Below, piece by piece: positions 8,578 to 17,577 of a stretch of DNA of 64,000 nt. The notes below the pieces were generated by a model, which was given only the letters and a program-made list of their open reading frames with translations, did not search any database and was not told where the DNA came from. A program made the position numbers and the translations under genes. The stretch lies in contig JAISUZ010000042.1 of NCBI GenBank assembly GCA_031271785.1, positions 24,120-88,119 on the forward strand, written 5' to 3'. Source of the stretch: Fibrobacter sp. (GTDB lineage: Bacteria > Fibrobacterota > Fibrobacteria > Fibrobacterales > Fibrobacteraceae). Within the stretch, counting starts at the first letter, position 1. The number at the start of each line of letters is the position of its first letter.

Positions 8578-9819
8578 TCAGAGAATCACCCGCAAATTAT
8601 TTTTGAGCTTAAGAGATTTAAAATACCGGAACGCCATCAAGGCCGCGAGGCGTTTCTGGAAAATAGAAGTAACGAAACCTTCCAGAAAAAACGAATCGCC
8701 GAACCCGGAAACGCGAATGCGCGCCCCCTGCAAACGCGGGTGTTCCTGAAGCATACGCGCTACCGAAAGACTTTTTTGATGCAGCGAAGCGGAGTTGTGT
8801 TCTTCAAGCCGGAGCGAAAACGAACGAATCCCGGGAATCAAAGCAAGGCGATCTTCAAGCAAAGCATGCGCTGTTTCAGAGTAACAAAACGCTTTAATTT
8901 CCACATTACCGTTTTGAATAGTACATGAATAATTAAAAATCGGGAGCGACAAATCTTCTAAAATCCGCAGCACGGAATTTTCAATTTGCGAATCCGGAAC
9001 CGGTTGAAGCGGCTTCACCGTCAAAAACTCAACCACGCCGCGCAGGAGTTTTTGTTCCGAAAGAAAGGTGAGAATTTTTCTCTTCCGTACAAAAGAAGGG
9101 ACATTCCCTTGAAGGAAAAGAATCCCCTGCCTCACAAGAATCCGGAAACTCGCCGCTTCCGGCGAAAAATGTTCTCTGAGCTCTTCTATGAAAAAACGCT
9201 CTAACTTTTCATTTCCAAGATATTGGGCGGCAATCGGAACCGTGATAAAAAGAATGGAATCGTCATCTAAAAGAAGAGCGACACGATCTTTTGCATTATC
9301 GCTGATAAACCCTACCACCGAACCGAACTGATTCCGCGGCACATGATAAATAAAATCCCCGAGAAGCGCCTCCGGCAACTGAAACGGAAATAAACGATAC
9401 CCCCGGGGAGATTCTTCTTTTTCGATTTTCAAATAAGGATGTTCCACCTTGCGTTCTTTGCCGTCGGTATCTTTCAAAACAATAATTTCTTCGGCGGCAT
9501 TATGGAAAATGCCTTTCACTTTCAGCGGGCGCGGCTCGTCTTTCATGTAAAGCCAATCGCCCGGACTGAGACGATTCCTGCCTAAAATTTTGGTATAAAC
9601 AGGCCTCGCCGCCGGCGTGCGAATTGAAGCAAATTCATGAGAGAACGCCACAAAAAAAGTCCCGCAGTGATCACAAACGCAAAGGAGCGGTACCCCTTTT
9701 TTCGTTCCGCTTCTCGGGAAAAAAGGTTCCCGCGCAAAAATCCCATGGTCTCCGACATTCCGGCAGTTTCGGCAAAAGAGACTTTCGGTGATGATCCGGT
9801 GTGGGAAATGAGTGCGCAA
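8578..9819 (-). CDS. Zinc-ribbon protein with BON-like repeats, unknown function
   Basis: A 413-residue protein. The N-terminus has two Cys pairs (CRNC at 16-19 and CDHC near 48-51) that look like a zinc ribbon. The C-terminal half contains three BON-like alpha/beta units, each with a hydrophobic strand in a G-x-h-x-L-x-G context (ILFLQGNVPS, NVEIKAFCYS, SFFLEGFVTS). The start is the TTG at 9819: no ATG lies between the gltX stop and the zinc ribbon, and AGGA sits 8 nt upstream inside the gltX end. It is the second gene of the gltX operon. Role unknown. Confidence 0.6.
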   Translation of the reverse strand: MRTHFPHRIITESLFCRNCRNVGDHGIFAREPFFPRSGTKKGVPLLCVCDHCGTFFVAFSHEFASIRTPAARPVYTKILGRNRLSPGDWLYMKDEPRPLKVKGIFHNAAEEIIVLKDTDGKERKVEHPYLKIEKEESPRGYRLFPFQLPEALLGDFIYHVPRNQFGSVVGFISDNAKDRVALLLDDDSILFITVPIAAQYLGNEKLERFFIEELREHFSPEAASFRILVRQGILFLQGNVPSFVRKRKILTFLSEQKLLRGVVEFLTVKPLQPVPDSQIENSVLRILEDLSLPIFNYSCTIQNGNVEIKAFCYSETAHALLEDRLALIPGIRSFSLRLEEHNSASLHQKSLSVARMLQEHPRLQGARIRVSGFGDSFFLEGFVTSIFQKRLAALMAFRYFKSLKLKNNLRVIL

Positions 9820-9823
9820 AAAA

Positions 9824-11287
9824 CTATTCCTGCATTAAAGGTTCCGCAAAAGCAATACGACGGAGCGATTCTTCTTTACCGAGAGTTTCAAAAATTTCCC
9901 AAAGCCCGGGCCCGGCTGTTGTTCCGGAAACGGCAAGGCGCACGGCTCCTACCAAGTCGCCCAATTTACATTCTCTCGTTTGCGCGAGGGTCTGAAATGC
10001 GTTTTCGATGGCCGCCGCCGTAAACGGTTCGGTTGTCTGCAATGCGTTTCGAACCGCTTGCGCGATACCGCGGGAACCTTCGCCCCAATTTTTCTTTTGC
10101 CCTTTTTCGTCGAAATTCCCGGGAGCTTTGAAAAAGAACATGGCCATTGCGGCGAGGTCTTGAAGAAAATGAATGCGCGGCTTCAACATTTCCGTTACTT
10201 TTTCAAAATAAGTTTCGGAATAATTTGAAACGGCAACTCCAATATCCGCCAAATCTTTTTTCAGACGTTCCGCGAGTAAAGACGTCGGAGCAAGGCGAAG
10301 ATGCTGCCCGTTCATCCATTGCAGTTTTTTCTCGTCGAACGAAACCGCTTTCGGGTTAATGCGCTCCAGAGTAAACGAGTCGATCATTTCCTGAATACTC
10401 ATGACCTCACGGTCATCGCCCGGGTTCCAGCCGAGAAGCGCAAGAAAATTCACGAGAGATTCCGGCAAGTAACCGAGATCGCGGAAATCTCCGACGGAAG
10501 CAGCCCCTTTGCGCTTGGAGAGTTTCCCGCCGCCCGCGGCAAGAATCACCGGAAGGTGGCACCACATCGGCGGATCCCAACCGAACGCCTTGTAAAGTAA
10601 AACGTGTTTCGGCGTGGAACTGATCCATTCGTCGCCGCGAAGCACATGAGATGTTTCCATCAGATGATCGTCCACCACGCTTGCAAAATGATAGGTCGGG
10701 AATTTATCGCGCTTGATCAGCACGAGATCATCGAGGAGCGCGTTTTGATATTCAATGGTGCCGCGAATCAAATCGTCAAAAATCGTCACACCGTCTTCCG
10801 GCACTTTAAAACGAATCACCGCTTTTTCACCGGCTTGAATTCTCGTTTCCGCCTCTTCTCTTGAAATCCCGCGGCAATGGCGATCGTAACCTGTAACGGG
10901 CGCCCCTGATTTTTCCTGTTCCGCACGCACTTCCTGCAAACGTTCTTCGGTACAAAAACAGTAGTAAGCATCGCCGGAGTCGAGCAACTTTTGAATTTCC
11001 CGCGCGTAAATATCCAAACGTTCGCTTTGAAAATACGGGCCTTTATCGCCGCCGCATTCGGGACCTTCATCCCACAACAATCCGAGCCATTTTAAATCGC
11101 GCAGCAAATCGTGAAGCGCTTCTTCGTTGTAACGCTTGCGGTCGGTGTCTTCGATACGGAGGTAAAAAGTGCCGCCGGTCGCTTTGGCAAAAAGGTAATT
11201 GTAAATCGCGGTTCTCGCGCCGCCCACATGGAGATAACCGGTGGGGCTAGGGGCAAATCGAACGCGAACAGGCTTTGTTTCAGGCAT
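9824..11287 (-). CDS. gltX: Glutamyl-tRNA synthetase
   Basis: A 487-residue class I aminoacyl-tRNA synthetase. The HIGH-equivalent motif is PSPTGYLHVGGART near the N-terminus and the KMSKS-equivalent is KLSKRKGA near residue 258. Other family blocks (YLFAKATGGTFYLRIEDTD, LRGDEWISSTPKH) are present. It charges tRNA-Glu; where a glutaminyl-tRNA synthetase is missing the enzyme can be non-discriminating, which cannot be judged here. It is the first gene of the operon gltX - zinc-ribbon/BON - WYL - queA. Confidence 0.95.
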   Translation of the reverse strand: MPETKPVRVRFAPSPTGYLHVGGARTAIYNYLFAKATGGTFYLRIEDTDRKRYNEEALHDLLRDLKWLGLLWDEGPECGGDKGPYFQSERLDIYAREIQKLLDSGDAYYCFCTEERLQEVRAEQEKSGAPVTGYDRHCRGISREEAETRIQAGEKAVIRFKVPEDGVTIFDDLIRGTIEYQNALLDDLVLIKRDKFPTYHFASVVDDHLMETSHVLRGDEWISSTPKHVLLYKAFGWDPPMWCHLPVILAAGGGKLSKRKGAASVGDFRDLGYLPESLVNFLALLGWNPGDDREVMSIQEMIDSFTLERINPKAVSFDEKKLQWMNGQHLRLAPTSLLAERLKKDLADIGVAVSNYSETYFEKVTEMLKPRIHFLQDLAAMAMFFFKAPGNFDEKGQKKNWGEGSRGIAQAVRNALQTTEPFTAAAIENAFQTLAQTRECKLGDLVGAVRLAVSGTTAGPGLWEIFETLGKEESLRRIAFAEPLMQE

Positions 11288-11494
11288 AGAAAATCCGGAA
11301 GTTTGTGAACATTTATCCGGTTTAAAAATAATAAAAATGAGCGCCGGCTTGATTCAACGCATTCTCACCTCTGCTTTTTATACCATCAATAAATGAAATC
11401 GCCTTAAAAACACTTAATGCAGAATATTATTGTGTCTATTTTGAACATAAGCAACCGGCAAGTTTCAAATCATTTTTCAGCCTGTTTATTTTGA

Positions 11495-11746
11495 GACGTC
11501 CCCAAAAGCAGTATTGATTTGGACGCGTACCCTCAATTTATAATAACAAGAGTTTTGGAGTACGGATTATTGAGCGATCGGCAATTCATCAAGAATTACT
11601 ACGGAATTGAAACAATTGTAAAATACGTTAAAAATTTTCGCAATTTAGATTCGAAAACTTTATCTTATATCGCCGCCATTTCAAATTCACCTCGCGAAGA
11701 ATTTAGATGTTATCATAGTAATAAAATAACCATTGATAATTATTAA
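11495..11746 (+). pseudogene. DUF6922-like fragment (toxin-antitoxin remnant)
   Basis: An open frame of about 83 codons begins right after a stop at 11492-11494. It has no ATG; the first usable starts are ATT 11513 or TTG 11519. The product (ITRVLEYG...YYGIETIVKYVKNFRNLDSKTLSYIA...PREEFRC) matches my memory of DUF6922, a short domain usually encoded just before an AbiEii-like nucleotidyltransferase. No such partner follows; the next gene is an opposite-strand DNA glycosylase. Missing start and partner suggest a decayed module. Confidence 0.45.
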
Positions 11747-11853
11747 ACCATATTTCAATTAACATTAGACCCCAGGCCTCTTTACAATGCTCAATATCGG
11801 GGGAAATTTTATTTTAAAGTCAAAGATTTACAGCAAAAATTATTACCGGTTAC

Positions 11854-12369
11854 TTACTCCGTAGCCCGCCAGCGCCAAAGTTTATTGCGGTCGCTCTCTT
11901 CGGCGTAATCAATCCCGATTCGCTTTGACGTTTCAAACAGAAACGGTTCTCCGTCTTCAAGCCACAAATCCGGCGACTTTGTTAAATCGGCGTAATTTAA
12001 ATCCCGTGTAATCTTCAGAAACTTTGTAAGTTTTCCCGGACCATCGAAACCTTCGATACCGCGAATTAAAACCCCTTCGGGGAATCCGCTTTTTCCGCTG
12101 ATGATATTAAATAAATTATGTATTCCGTAACACAAATAAACATAGGCCGTTCCGCCTTTTTCCCACATAATGCGGTTACGCTCGGTTTTACCTTTGCTCG
12201 CATGGCAGGCGGTATCGCCCGTGCCGTAATACGCTTCGGTTTCGGTAATTCTCGCGCGGAGAACCGTTTTACCGTCTATCCTGCGGCAAAGATATTTACC
12301 CAAAAGGGCAGGAGCAAGTTCCAGCGCCGATTGAGCGAAAAATTTTTGTGCTAAGCGTTTCTTAGGCAT
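11854..12369 (-). CDS. DNA-3-methyladenine glycosylase (AAG/MPG type)
   Basis: A 171-residue base-excision repair enzyme of the Pur_DNA_glyco family, which removes alkylated purines. It shows LGKYLCR, the catalytic ITETEAYYG (Glu activating water), DTACHAS, AYVYLCYGIH and the GPGKLTKFL block. Length is slightly shorter than many homologues (about 190-200). The frame extends to a TTG at 12387, but ATG 12369 (MPKKRLAQKFF) is the better start. Monocistronic. Confidence 0.88.
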   Translation of the reverse strand: MPKKRLAQKFFAQSALELAPALLGKYLCRRIDGKTVLRARITETEAYYGTGDTACHASKGKTERNRIMWEKGGTAYVYLCYGIHNLFNIISGKSGFPEGVLIRGIEGFDGPGKLTKFLKITRDLNYADLTKSPDLWLEDGEPFLFETSKRIGIDYAEESDRNKLWRWRATE

Positions 12370-12517
12370 ACCGGGAAATATTAGCAAACCTGATTGAAGA
12401 AATCAATAACAATAGAGTATATTCGCTTGTTCTCAGCCGGAATTAAGAACAAATTCAGGGCAGAGACATCACAAAATAGATACCTGTTAAACCGGTAATT
12501 TCTATATTTGGGAAACT

Positions 12518-13834
12518 ATGAACAAAAGCGCCATTGACAACTTAAAAGAAGCCTTAAAATATTCCCCCGACAATGTTCCTCTGCGTTTTTTGCTTGCGGA
12601 AACACTTCTTGCAAATTACATTCTCGACGAGGCCGAAAACGAATTTTCAACTCTTCTTAAAACAACGAATAATGATAATGCAAAATTCGGACTGGCGAAA
12701 GTACATTTTGAAAAAGCGAATTATTCTATCTGCAGTGTTATTTTAGAGGATTTAATTTCGCATGGTACTAACGAAGTCAAGATTCTTGTGTTGTATGCAA
12801 AAACGCTTTTGAAAGAAAACACGATTGGAAAGGCGATTGATGTTTACCAAAAGATTTTGAATATGGACCCGGATTTTTCCGATAAAGAACTTGATGAAAA
12901 ATTACGGATAAAAGATTTCGATGAGATGCTTGAAATCGAAGATGACGAAAATGAACTCAGCGACCGGTTTTTGCAAAAATCCGACATCAATTTTAACGAT
13001 GTGGGCGGAATGGAAACGGTAAAAAAAGAAATTGAGCTGAAAATCATTAAACCGCTGCAATTCCCCGAACTTTACAAAAGTTACGGCAAAAAAACCGGCG
13101 GCGGCATTTTGCTTTACGGACCGCCGGGATGCGGAAAGACCTTTATCGCCAAAGCAACTGCGGGAGAAGTAAAAGCAAAATTTATATCCGTGAGTTTGAA
13201 TGATATTTTGGATATGTGGATTGGGAACAGCGAAAAGAATTTACATGAAATTTTTGAACTCGCTCGCGCTAATGCCCCATGCGTTTTGTTCTTTGATGAA
13301 ATCGATGCTTTAGGTGCGAGCCGCAGCGACATGAAACAATCCGGCGCACGCCATTTAATCAATCAGTTTTTGCAGGAGTTAGACGGAATCAACGACACCA
13401 ATGATGGCATTTTAATTATCGGCGCTACCAATACGCCGTGGAATTTAGACGGAGCCTTCCGGCGGCCAGGCAGGTTTGATCGAATCATCTTTGTTCCGCC
13501 GCCCGATGCAGCTACCAGACAATCCATTTTAAAACTGAAATTGGAAAATAAACCGGCAGGCGCCATTGATGTTGAAACCATTGCAAAGAAAACAGACAAT
13601 TACTCCGGCGCCGATATTGACGCGATAATTGATATCGCCATTGAAAAGAAGTTGGAAGACTCGTTCAAGGATGGCTACCCCAAACCTCTTGAAACCAACG
13701 ATTTGACGGCCGCTCTAAAAAAACATAAACCCAGCACACAAGAATGGTTTGCTACCGCAAAAAATTTTGCAATGTTTGCCAATGATTCCGGACTTTACGA
13801 TGATATTTTAACTTATCTGAAAATAAAGAAATAA
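12518..13834 (+). CDS. TPR-containing AAA+ ATPase (Cdc48/FtsH-like module)
   Basis: A 438-residue protein. The N-terminal 140 residues are TPR-like helical repeats. An AAA module follows, with Walker A GPPGCGKT (201-208), Walker B VLFFDEID, sensor and second-region-of-homology residues (GATNTPW...FRRPGRFDR) and a C-terminal lid with GADIDAI. The pore loop is around LDMWIGNS. Such single-ring ATPases remodel or extract proteins. It is followed 1 nt later by a TPR/membrane protein gene, so the pair probably acts together at the membrane. Substrate unknown. Confidence 0.75.
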   Translation: MNKSAIDNLKEALKYSPDNVPLRFLLAETLLANYILDEAENEFSTLLKTTNNDNAKFGLAKVHFEKANYSICSVILEDLISHGTNEVKILVLYAKTLLKENTIGKAIDVYQKILNMDPDFSDKELDEKLRIKDFDEMLEIEDDENELSDRFLQKSDINFNDVGGMETVKKEIELKIIKPLQFPELYKSYGKKTGGGILLYGPPGCGKTFIAKATAGEVKAKFISVSLNDILDMWIGNSEKNLHEIFELARANAPCVLFFDEIDALGASRSDMKQSGARHLINQFLQELDGINDTNDGILIIGATNTPWNLDGAFRRPGRFDRIIFVPPPDAATRQSILKLKLENKPAGAIDVETIAKKTDNYSGADIDAIIDIAIEKKLEDSFKDGYPKPLETNDLTAALKKHKPSTQEWFATAKNFAMFANDSGLYDDILTYLKIKK

Positions 13835-13835
13835 T

Positions 13836-15080
13836 ATGGACGATGATCAACTCTCCAAAGCAAAAATTTTAATCCGGCAGGAAAAATGGGCGGAAGCTGA
13901 AAAATGTCTTGCAATACTGCTTTCCGAAAATTCCGATAGCGCTTATCTTCATATTCTGCTTGCAGAGGCAAAGATCGGGCAAAACCAATTGAAACAGGCA
14001 AATACGATTATAGAAAATGCAATTCAGCTTTCACCCGATGAGCCGCTCGCATATTATGTTAAATCCAGAATTTTTGTTCTGCAGAATAATCTTAAAGAAG
14101 CCGAAAAATTTATTCTGGAATCAATCCGATTGGATCCGGAAGATGCCGACTATTTTGCGTTCCTTGCCAACATTCAAAATGCGCGCAATAAATTTAAGGA
14201 GGCTATGGAATCGGCGAATCAAGCGCTGGAATTAAACGCTGAAAATGTACTTGCCTTAACCATTCGAGGTTCAGCTCTTGCAAGTCTTGGGAAAACGAAA
14301 GAATCGATTGAATCTATTGAAGCCGCACTTCGTGAAAATCCAAACGACGCTTATACTCACGCCAGTTACGGATGGAGTTTACTTGAAAACAGAGAACATA
14401 AAAAAGCGTTGGAGCATTTTAGAGAAGCATTAAAAAATGACCCCAATTCGGATTACGCGCGTTCGGGTATGAAGGAAGCCTTGAAAGCCTCAAATATGAT
14501 TTACCGTTTCTTTTTGGGTTATGGCTTAAAAGTAAGTAAAATGACCAAAAAACAGATAGGCGGATTGTTCATCGGCATATTTATTACTTTTCAGGTGTTA
14601 AAAAATATTATAAGAACGAATCAAGATACCGCAAGACTTGTTGCCGGTTGCTTTTCCATTTTTCTTATACTCTTTTTATTATCTACCTGGCTAGCGACAC
14701 CTCTGAGCAATATGCTTTTGCGGCTTAACCAGTATGGAAGTTTTCTTCTCACAAAAGAAGAAAAAAGAAGTTCTAATTTTGTAGCGGGAAGTTTGTGCGT
14801 ATTTATTGTAAGTTGTTTACTTTGTTTTTTTAGCAACAAATTTGCATCGATTGCCATTTTTGGTTTTGTAATGATGTTTCCCTCCAGCGTGATATTTACC
14901 GCCTCAAAATACAGATATTTGCTGTGGGTTTGTGCGTTTGTACTCGCCGTATTTGGAATTTTTTCCATCGTAGAAATTTTTTCTACCGGTGGAATAACAA
15001 TGATACTTGCTTTTGTTCTTTCTTTTATCCTGTTTTTAGCCCTGACCAATTTTTCGCGCCTAAGAGAAAGTAATCGGTGA
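13836..15080 (+). CDS. TPR protein with C-terminal membrane domain
   Basis: A 414-residue protein with about five tetratricopeptide repeats in residues 1-195 (for example PDEPLAYYVKSRIFVLQNN, PNDAYTHASYGWSLLE) and four or more hydrophobic segments between about 235 and 405. It starts 1 nt after the AAA+ ATPase stop and is surely co-translated. The ATPase also has N-terminal TPRs, so this protein may be its membrane receptor or substrate adaptor. I know no named family for the pair. Confidence 0.65.
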   Translation: MDDDQLSKAKILIRQEKWAEAEKCLAILLSENSDSAYLHILLAEAKIGQNQLKQANTIIENAIQLSPDEPLAYYVKSRIFVLQNNLKEAEKFILESIRLDPEDADYFAFLANIQNARNKFKEAMESANQALELNAENVLALTIRGSALASLGKTKESIESIEAALRENPNDAYTHASYGWSLLENREHKKALEHFREALKNDPNSDYARSGMKEALKASNMIYRFFLGYGLKVSKMTKKQIGGLFIGIFITFQVLKNIIRTNQDTARLVAGCFSIFLILFLLSTWLATPLSNMLLRLNQYGSFLLTKEEKRSSNFVAGSLCVFIVSCLLCFFSNKFASIAIFGFVMMFPSSVIFTASKYRYLLWVCAFVLAVFGIFSIVEIFSTGGITMILAFVLSFILFLALTNFSRLRESNR

Positions 15081-15087
15081 TGTATCG

Positions 15088-15140
15088 TTTACGGGCGGTG
15101 TCCTTCCTCACTGCGAATCTCCGCCCGTTCGGGTCGCAAC
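15088..15140. repeat. GC-rich intergenic repeat with inverted arms
   Basis: ACGGGCGG (15091-15098) and CCGCCCGT (15121-15128) form an 8-bp inverted pair around 22 nt. The word CTCCGCCC-TTCGGGT resembles those at about 6218-6234 and 47333-47347. No U-tract follows, so it looks like a dispersed repeat rather than a normal terminator. Confidence 0.4.
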
Positions 15141-15242
15141 ACTCGCCACTGTATTTTAATATGAAAATATCCTAAATTTCTTATCCGTTTTTATTTATTA
15201 CAATGGCGGAAATCCCTTTATTTTCAATGATTTATACTTATG

Positions 15243-15279
15243 TCTCTAATAAATCTCTAATAAATCTCTAATAAATCTC
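15243..15279. repeat. 11-bp tandem repeat, three copies
   Basis: TCTCTAATAAA occurs three times in a row plus a partial TCTC. It overlaps the last codon and stop of the AlbA_2 gene on the minus strand (TAG at 15268-15270), so copy-number change could alter the C-terminus. Confidence 0.7.
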
Positions 15280-16929
15280 CCATCGCGGAGCTGTAGATGT
15301 TCCCTTGTTGATAATTTTTTGTTTTTTTCTCAATTCTGAGATCAAATTGTTTATTTTAGTCTTTTTTTGAGTATCGTTATAAATATCAGGCAATTTTTTC
15401 CATAAAAGCTCATCAATATCTTTTCGGGTTACGGTTTTATGTTGCTTAATGGATTTCAAAATTAAATCCAGATAGTATTGCTTATCTAATCCTTTGTTTT
15501 TAGTATAGGTCGCTTTTTGTCCGGTTACTTGAGATATTTTAGCTCCGATAAAGTAATTCGGCCTCCGCCCCTCAATCAATTTTTCCTTCCTTAGTTTAGA
15601 AGCCGCATGCTCTGTAATTTCCAAATGCTTTTGTATTCTATCCAAATTAATTACTTCTTGTAAACTTAAATCGCCTCGTTGAATGAGTATTTTGGAATAA
15701 TTCTCATCTATTGATTGCCCGTAAATCGTTAAAATGACTTTGTTGGATTGCGATAAATCATAATCCGGCATTGGAAAATACCGATTTCTCTGTGAGACAC
15801 AAAGAGAATGAATTCCATAACCTAAGCGGTCTATCATTCCTAAATTAACCATTGCCGTTGCAAGCCATGGATTACGATATTTTGTAGGAGTTTTTTTACC
15901 AAAAGAATAATCTTCCGGACGACCCTCAAAAAAGTTACCGGTATTAGTGAATATCAATTTATCAACTTGTTCGGTAACGAGAATACGACTATTTAAACTA
16001 TAGTCTTGATGAGCGATACAATTGTGCAAAGCTTCTAATATGCTTCTCGTGTCGTATTTATCCACTGTGATCGCCAAAAGTTCATTGTCCGGGAAAAACT
16101 TATATTTAATGTTGCGTATTCGCTGCATTAAGTAGGTTGTGGTTAGTAAAAACGGTGGAGCAAAATGTTCATAAGTTTTTTCTTCCGTATCCAATTTCCA
16201 AGTAAGTTCGGCAATTGAGGGTAAAAGATAATGTGTGGATTCTTCTTTTCCGAGCAATAAAATGGCAGTATTCGTAATCTTTCCATTGATAGTAATTTTA
16301 GCTTTATCTAAAAATTGAGCATCACTCCACTTATCAATTTGCTCATAGTAATTTTTATTTGTATTTAATTCCTTATATTTTACCCGTGCTACTCGAATGG
16401 CATCATGATCTAAATCCGTAAGGCTTGCATTTTCAACAATTGTTGCACTCCAATCTTTTTGTGAATTATAAATGGCACGCATTCGATCGGGAAAATGAAG
16501 CAAGTTGGTTTTATTGCTCCCAATTCGAATATAAGGAGTTTTCCGAAAATAAATGGGCTCACCTTTTGCGGCAGGTATAAGTAATAGCACAATGTGCTTA
16601 CCTTGATAGTCAAACTCAAAAATTTCAAAATGAATTTTCGGTTGTAAATTAGCACATAAAAACAACTCTAAATCTTGATTTCCACCATGTTTCGCATTTA
16701 TGAAAGTAAAATTAGTTCCTTTAACCGTATGTGAACTATCTTCTACACCCCAAATGAAATAACCAAAAGGTTTGTTTGCAATCGCGGCTCCATTACTCAT
16801 TGCAGAAATATACTCACCAATTTGTTCATCGGTAATGCAGCCTTTGCCCATTTTGAATTCGACCCACTCGGTTTCTACCGGGAGAGCTATTAATTCCTCT
16901 AATAACTTGCTAAGTTCTTGATTCGTCAT
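15268..16929 (-). CDS. AlbA_2/Schlafen-type ATP-binding protein
   Basis: A 553-residue protein with an N-terminal AlbA_2 (Schlafen-like) domain at about 15-145 (ETEWVEFKMG, FGYFIWGVED, PYIRIGS), then a GHKL-type ATP-binding HATPase_c_4 region at about 315-415 (LEALHNCIAHQDYS, DKLIFTNTG, RNPWLATAM, DRLGYGIHSL) and winged-helix-like segments to the end. Such proteins are common in defence islands and as regulators. It ends in an 11-bp tandem repeat. It starts 112 nt after the ASCH gene on the same strand and may be co-expressed with it. A defence role is inferred from context. Confidence 0.7.
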   Translation of the reverse strand: MTNQELSKLLEELIALPVETEWVEFKMGKGCITDEQIGEYISAMSNGAAIANKPFGYFIWGVEDSSHTVKGTNFTFINAKHGGNQDLELFLCANLQPKIHFEIFEFDYQGKHIVLLLIPAAKGEPIYFRKTPYIRIGSNKTNLLHFPDRMRAIYNSQKDWSATIVENASLTDLDHDAIRVARVKYKELNTNKNYYEQIDKWSDAQFLDKAKITINGKITNTAILLLGKEESTHYLLPSIAELTWKLDTEEKTYEHFAPPFLLTTTYLMQRIRNIKYKFFPDNELLAITVDKYDTRSILEALHNCIAHQDYSLNSRILVTEQVDKLIFTNTGNFFEGRPEDYSFGKKTPTKYRNPWLATAMVNLGMIDRLGYGIHSLCVSQRNRYFPMPDYDLSQSNKVILTIYGQSIDENYSKILIQRGDLSLQEVINLDRIQKHLEITEHAASKLRKEKLIEGRRPNYFIGAKISQVTGQKATYTKNKGLDKQYYLDLILKSIKQHKTVTRKDIDELLWKKLPDIYNDTQKKTKINNLISELRKKQKIINKGTSTAPRWEIY

Positions 16930-17041
16930 TTTTTAACCCTTATAACAGTATCATTTCTTAATAGTTATAAAGAAAGGTAAAAAAGATTTGCATTTTAAAA
17001 GGGGCTTGAGAACTTCTTTGGCGTTTATTTTTCAAATAAAA

Positions 17042-17410
17042 CTACAAATACACAAACGATTGAGGCGCTAAAGTTATATTGTATTCCGCTAAACTTTTGG
17101 GGTGAGAAAATCTTTTAACTTTCCCAACTTGAATCGCGAAAGCCTTTTCTTTGTTTGCAAAATAGCTATCATAAAATTGCTTAGTAATGCCGGAAGAATT
17201 TTGCGTGATTTTCCATAATTGATTTGTATTTTCACACAATATATCTTCTATATCAAATTCTCCTATCACTTGCCGAACAGGAGAAGAGGCATAAACGACC
17301 ACTTTTTTTATGCCTTCTCGTTTAAAAATACTTTTACGGAATTCATATTTCTTTGTTCCGTCAAATATTTTATAGGCAAATTCTGGTTTAATCGACAATA
17401 AAACTTTCAT
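17042..17410 (-). CDS. ASCH-domain protein
   Basis: A 122-residue protein of the ASCH/PUA-like fold, predicted to bind RNA or modified nucleotides. Typical features are LLSIKPEFAYKIFDGTKKYEFRK at the start, VVVYASSPV and VIGEFDIEDI. The ATG at 17410 lies inside the end of a small upstream frame (23-nt overlap), suggesting translational coupling. It sits between the MORC-like ATPase and the AlbA_2 gene on the same strand, in the AT-rich defence region. Confidence 0.7.
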   Translation of the reverse strand: MKVLLSIKPEFAYKIFDGTKKYEFRKSIFKREGIKKVVVYASSPVRQVIGEFDIEDILCENTNQLWKITQNSSGITKQFYDSYFANKEKAFAIQVGKVKRFSHPKSLAEYNITLAPQSFVYL

Positions 17411-17522
17411 CGCTTTTTGTTTCCTTCAGAAGGATGTTAAATTGATCTTTTGTAATTTGTTTAAATCCTCTCGGAGCGTCATTCACTCCACTTAACACTT
17501 GGAAGTCAATCAATTCTTTCAT
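17388..17522 (-). CDS. Small ORF (44 residues) overlapping the ASCH gene
   Basis: An ATG-started frame encoding MKELIDFQVLSGVNDAPRGF and 24 further residues, ending 23 nt inside the ASCH gene in another frame. It contains no membrane segment. The ribosome site is weak. Its position 55 nt after the ATPase gene and its overlap with the next gene fit a real short gene that couples translation, but it could also be a remnant. I do not recognise it. Confidence 0.4.
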   Translation of the reverse strand: MKELIDFQVLSGVNDAPRGFKQITKDQFNILLKETKSDESFIVD

Positions 17523-17577
17523 GTTTATTCTATGAGGAAAAGAATAGATTTATAAAATTTCACAACTTCACTACCCC

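Noticed and set aside
15243..15279. Tandem 11-bp repeat as a replication iteron array or attachment site
   Set aside because: Only three AT-rich copies, no nearby replication or integrase gene; it simply overlaps the end of the AlbA_2 gene.
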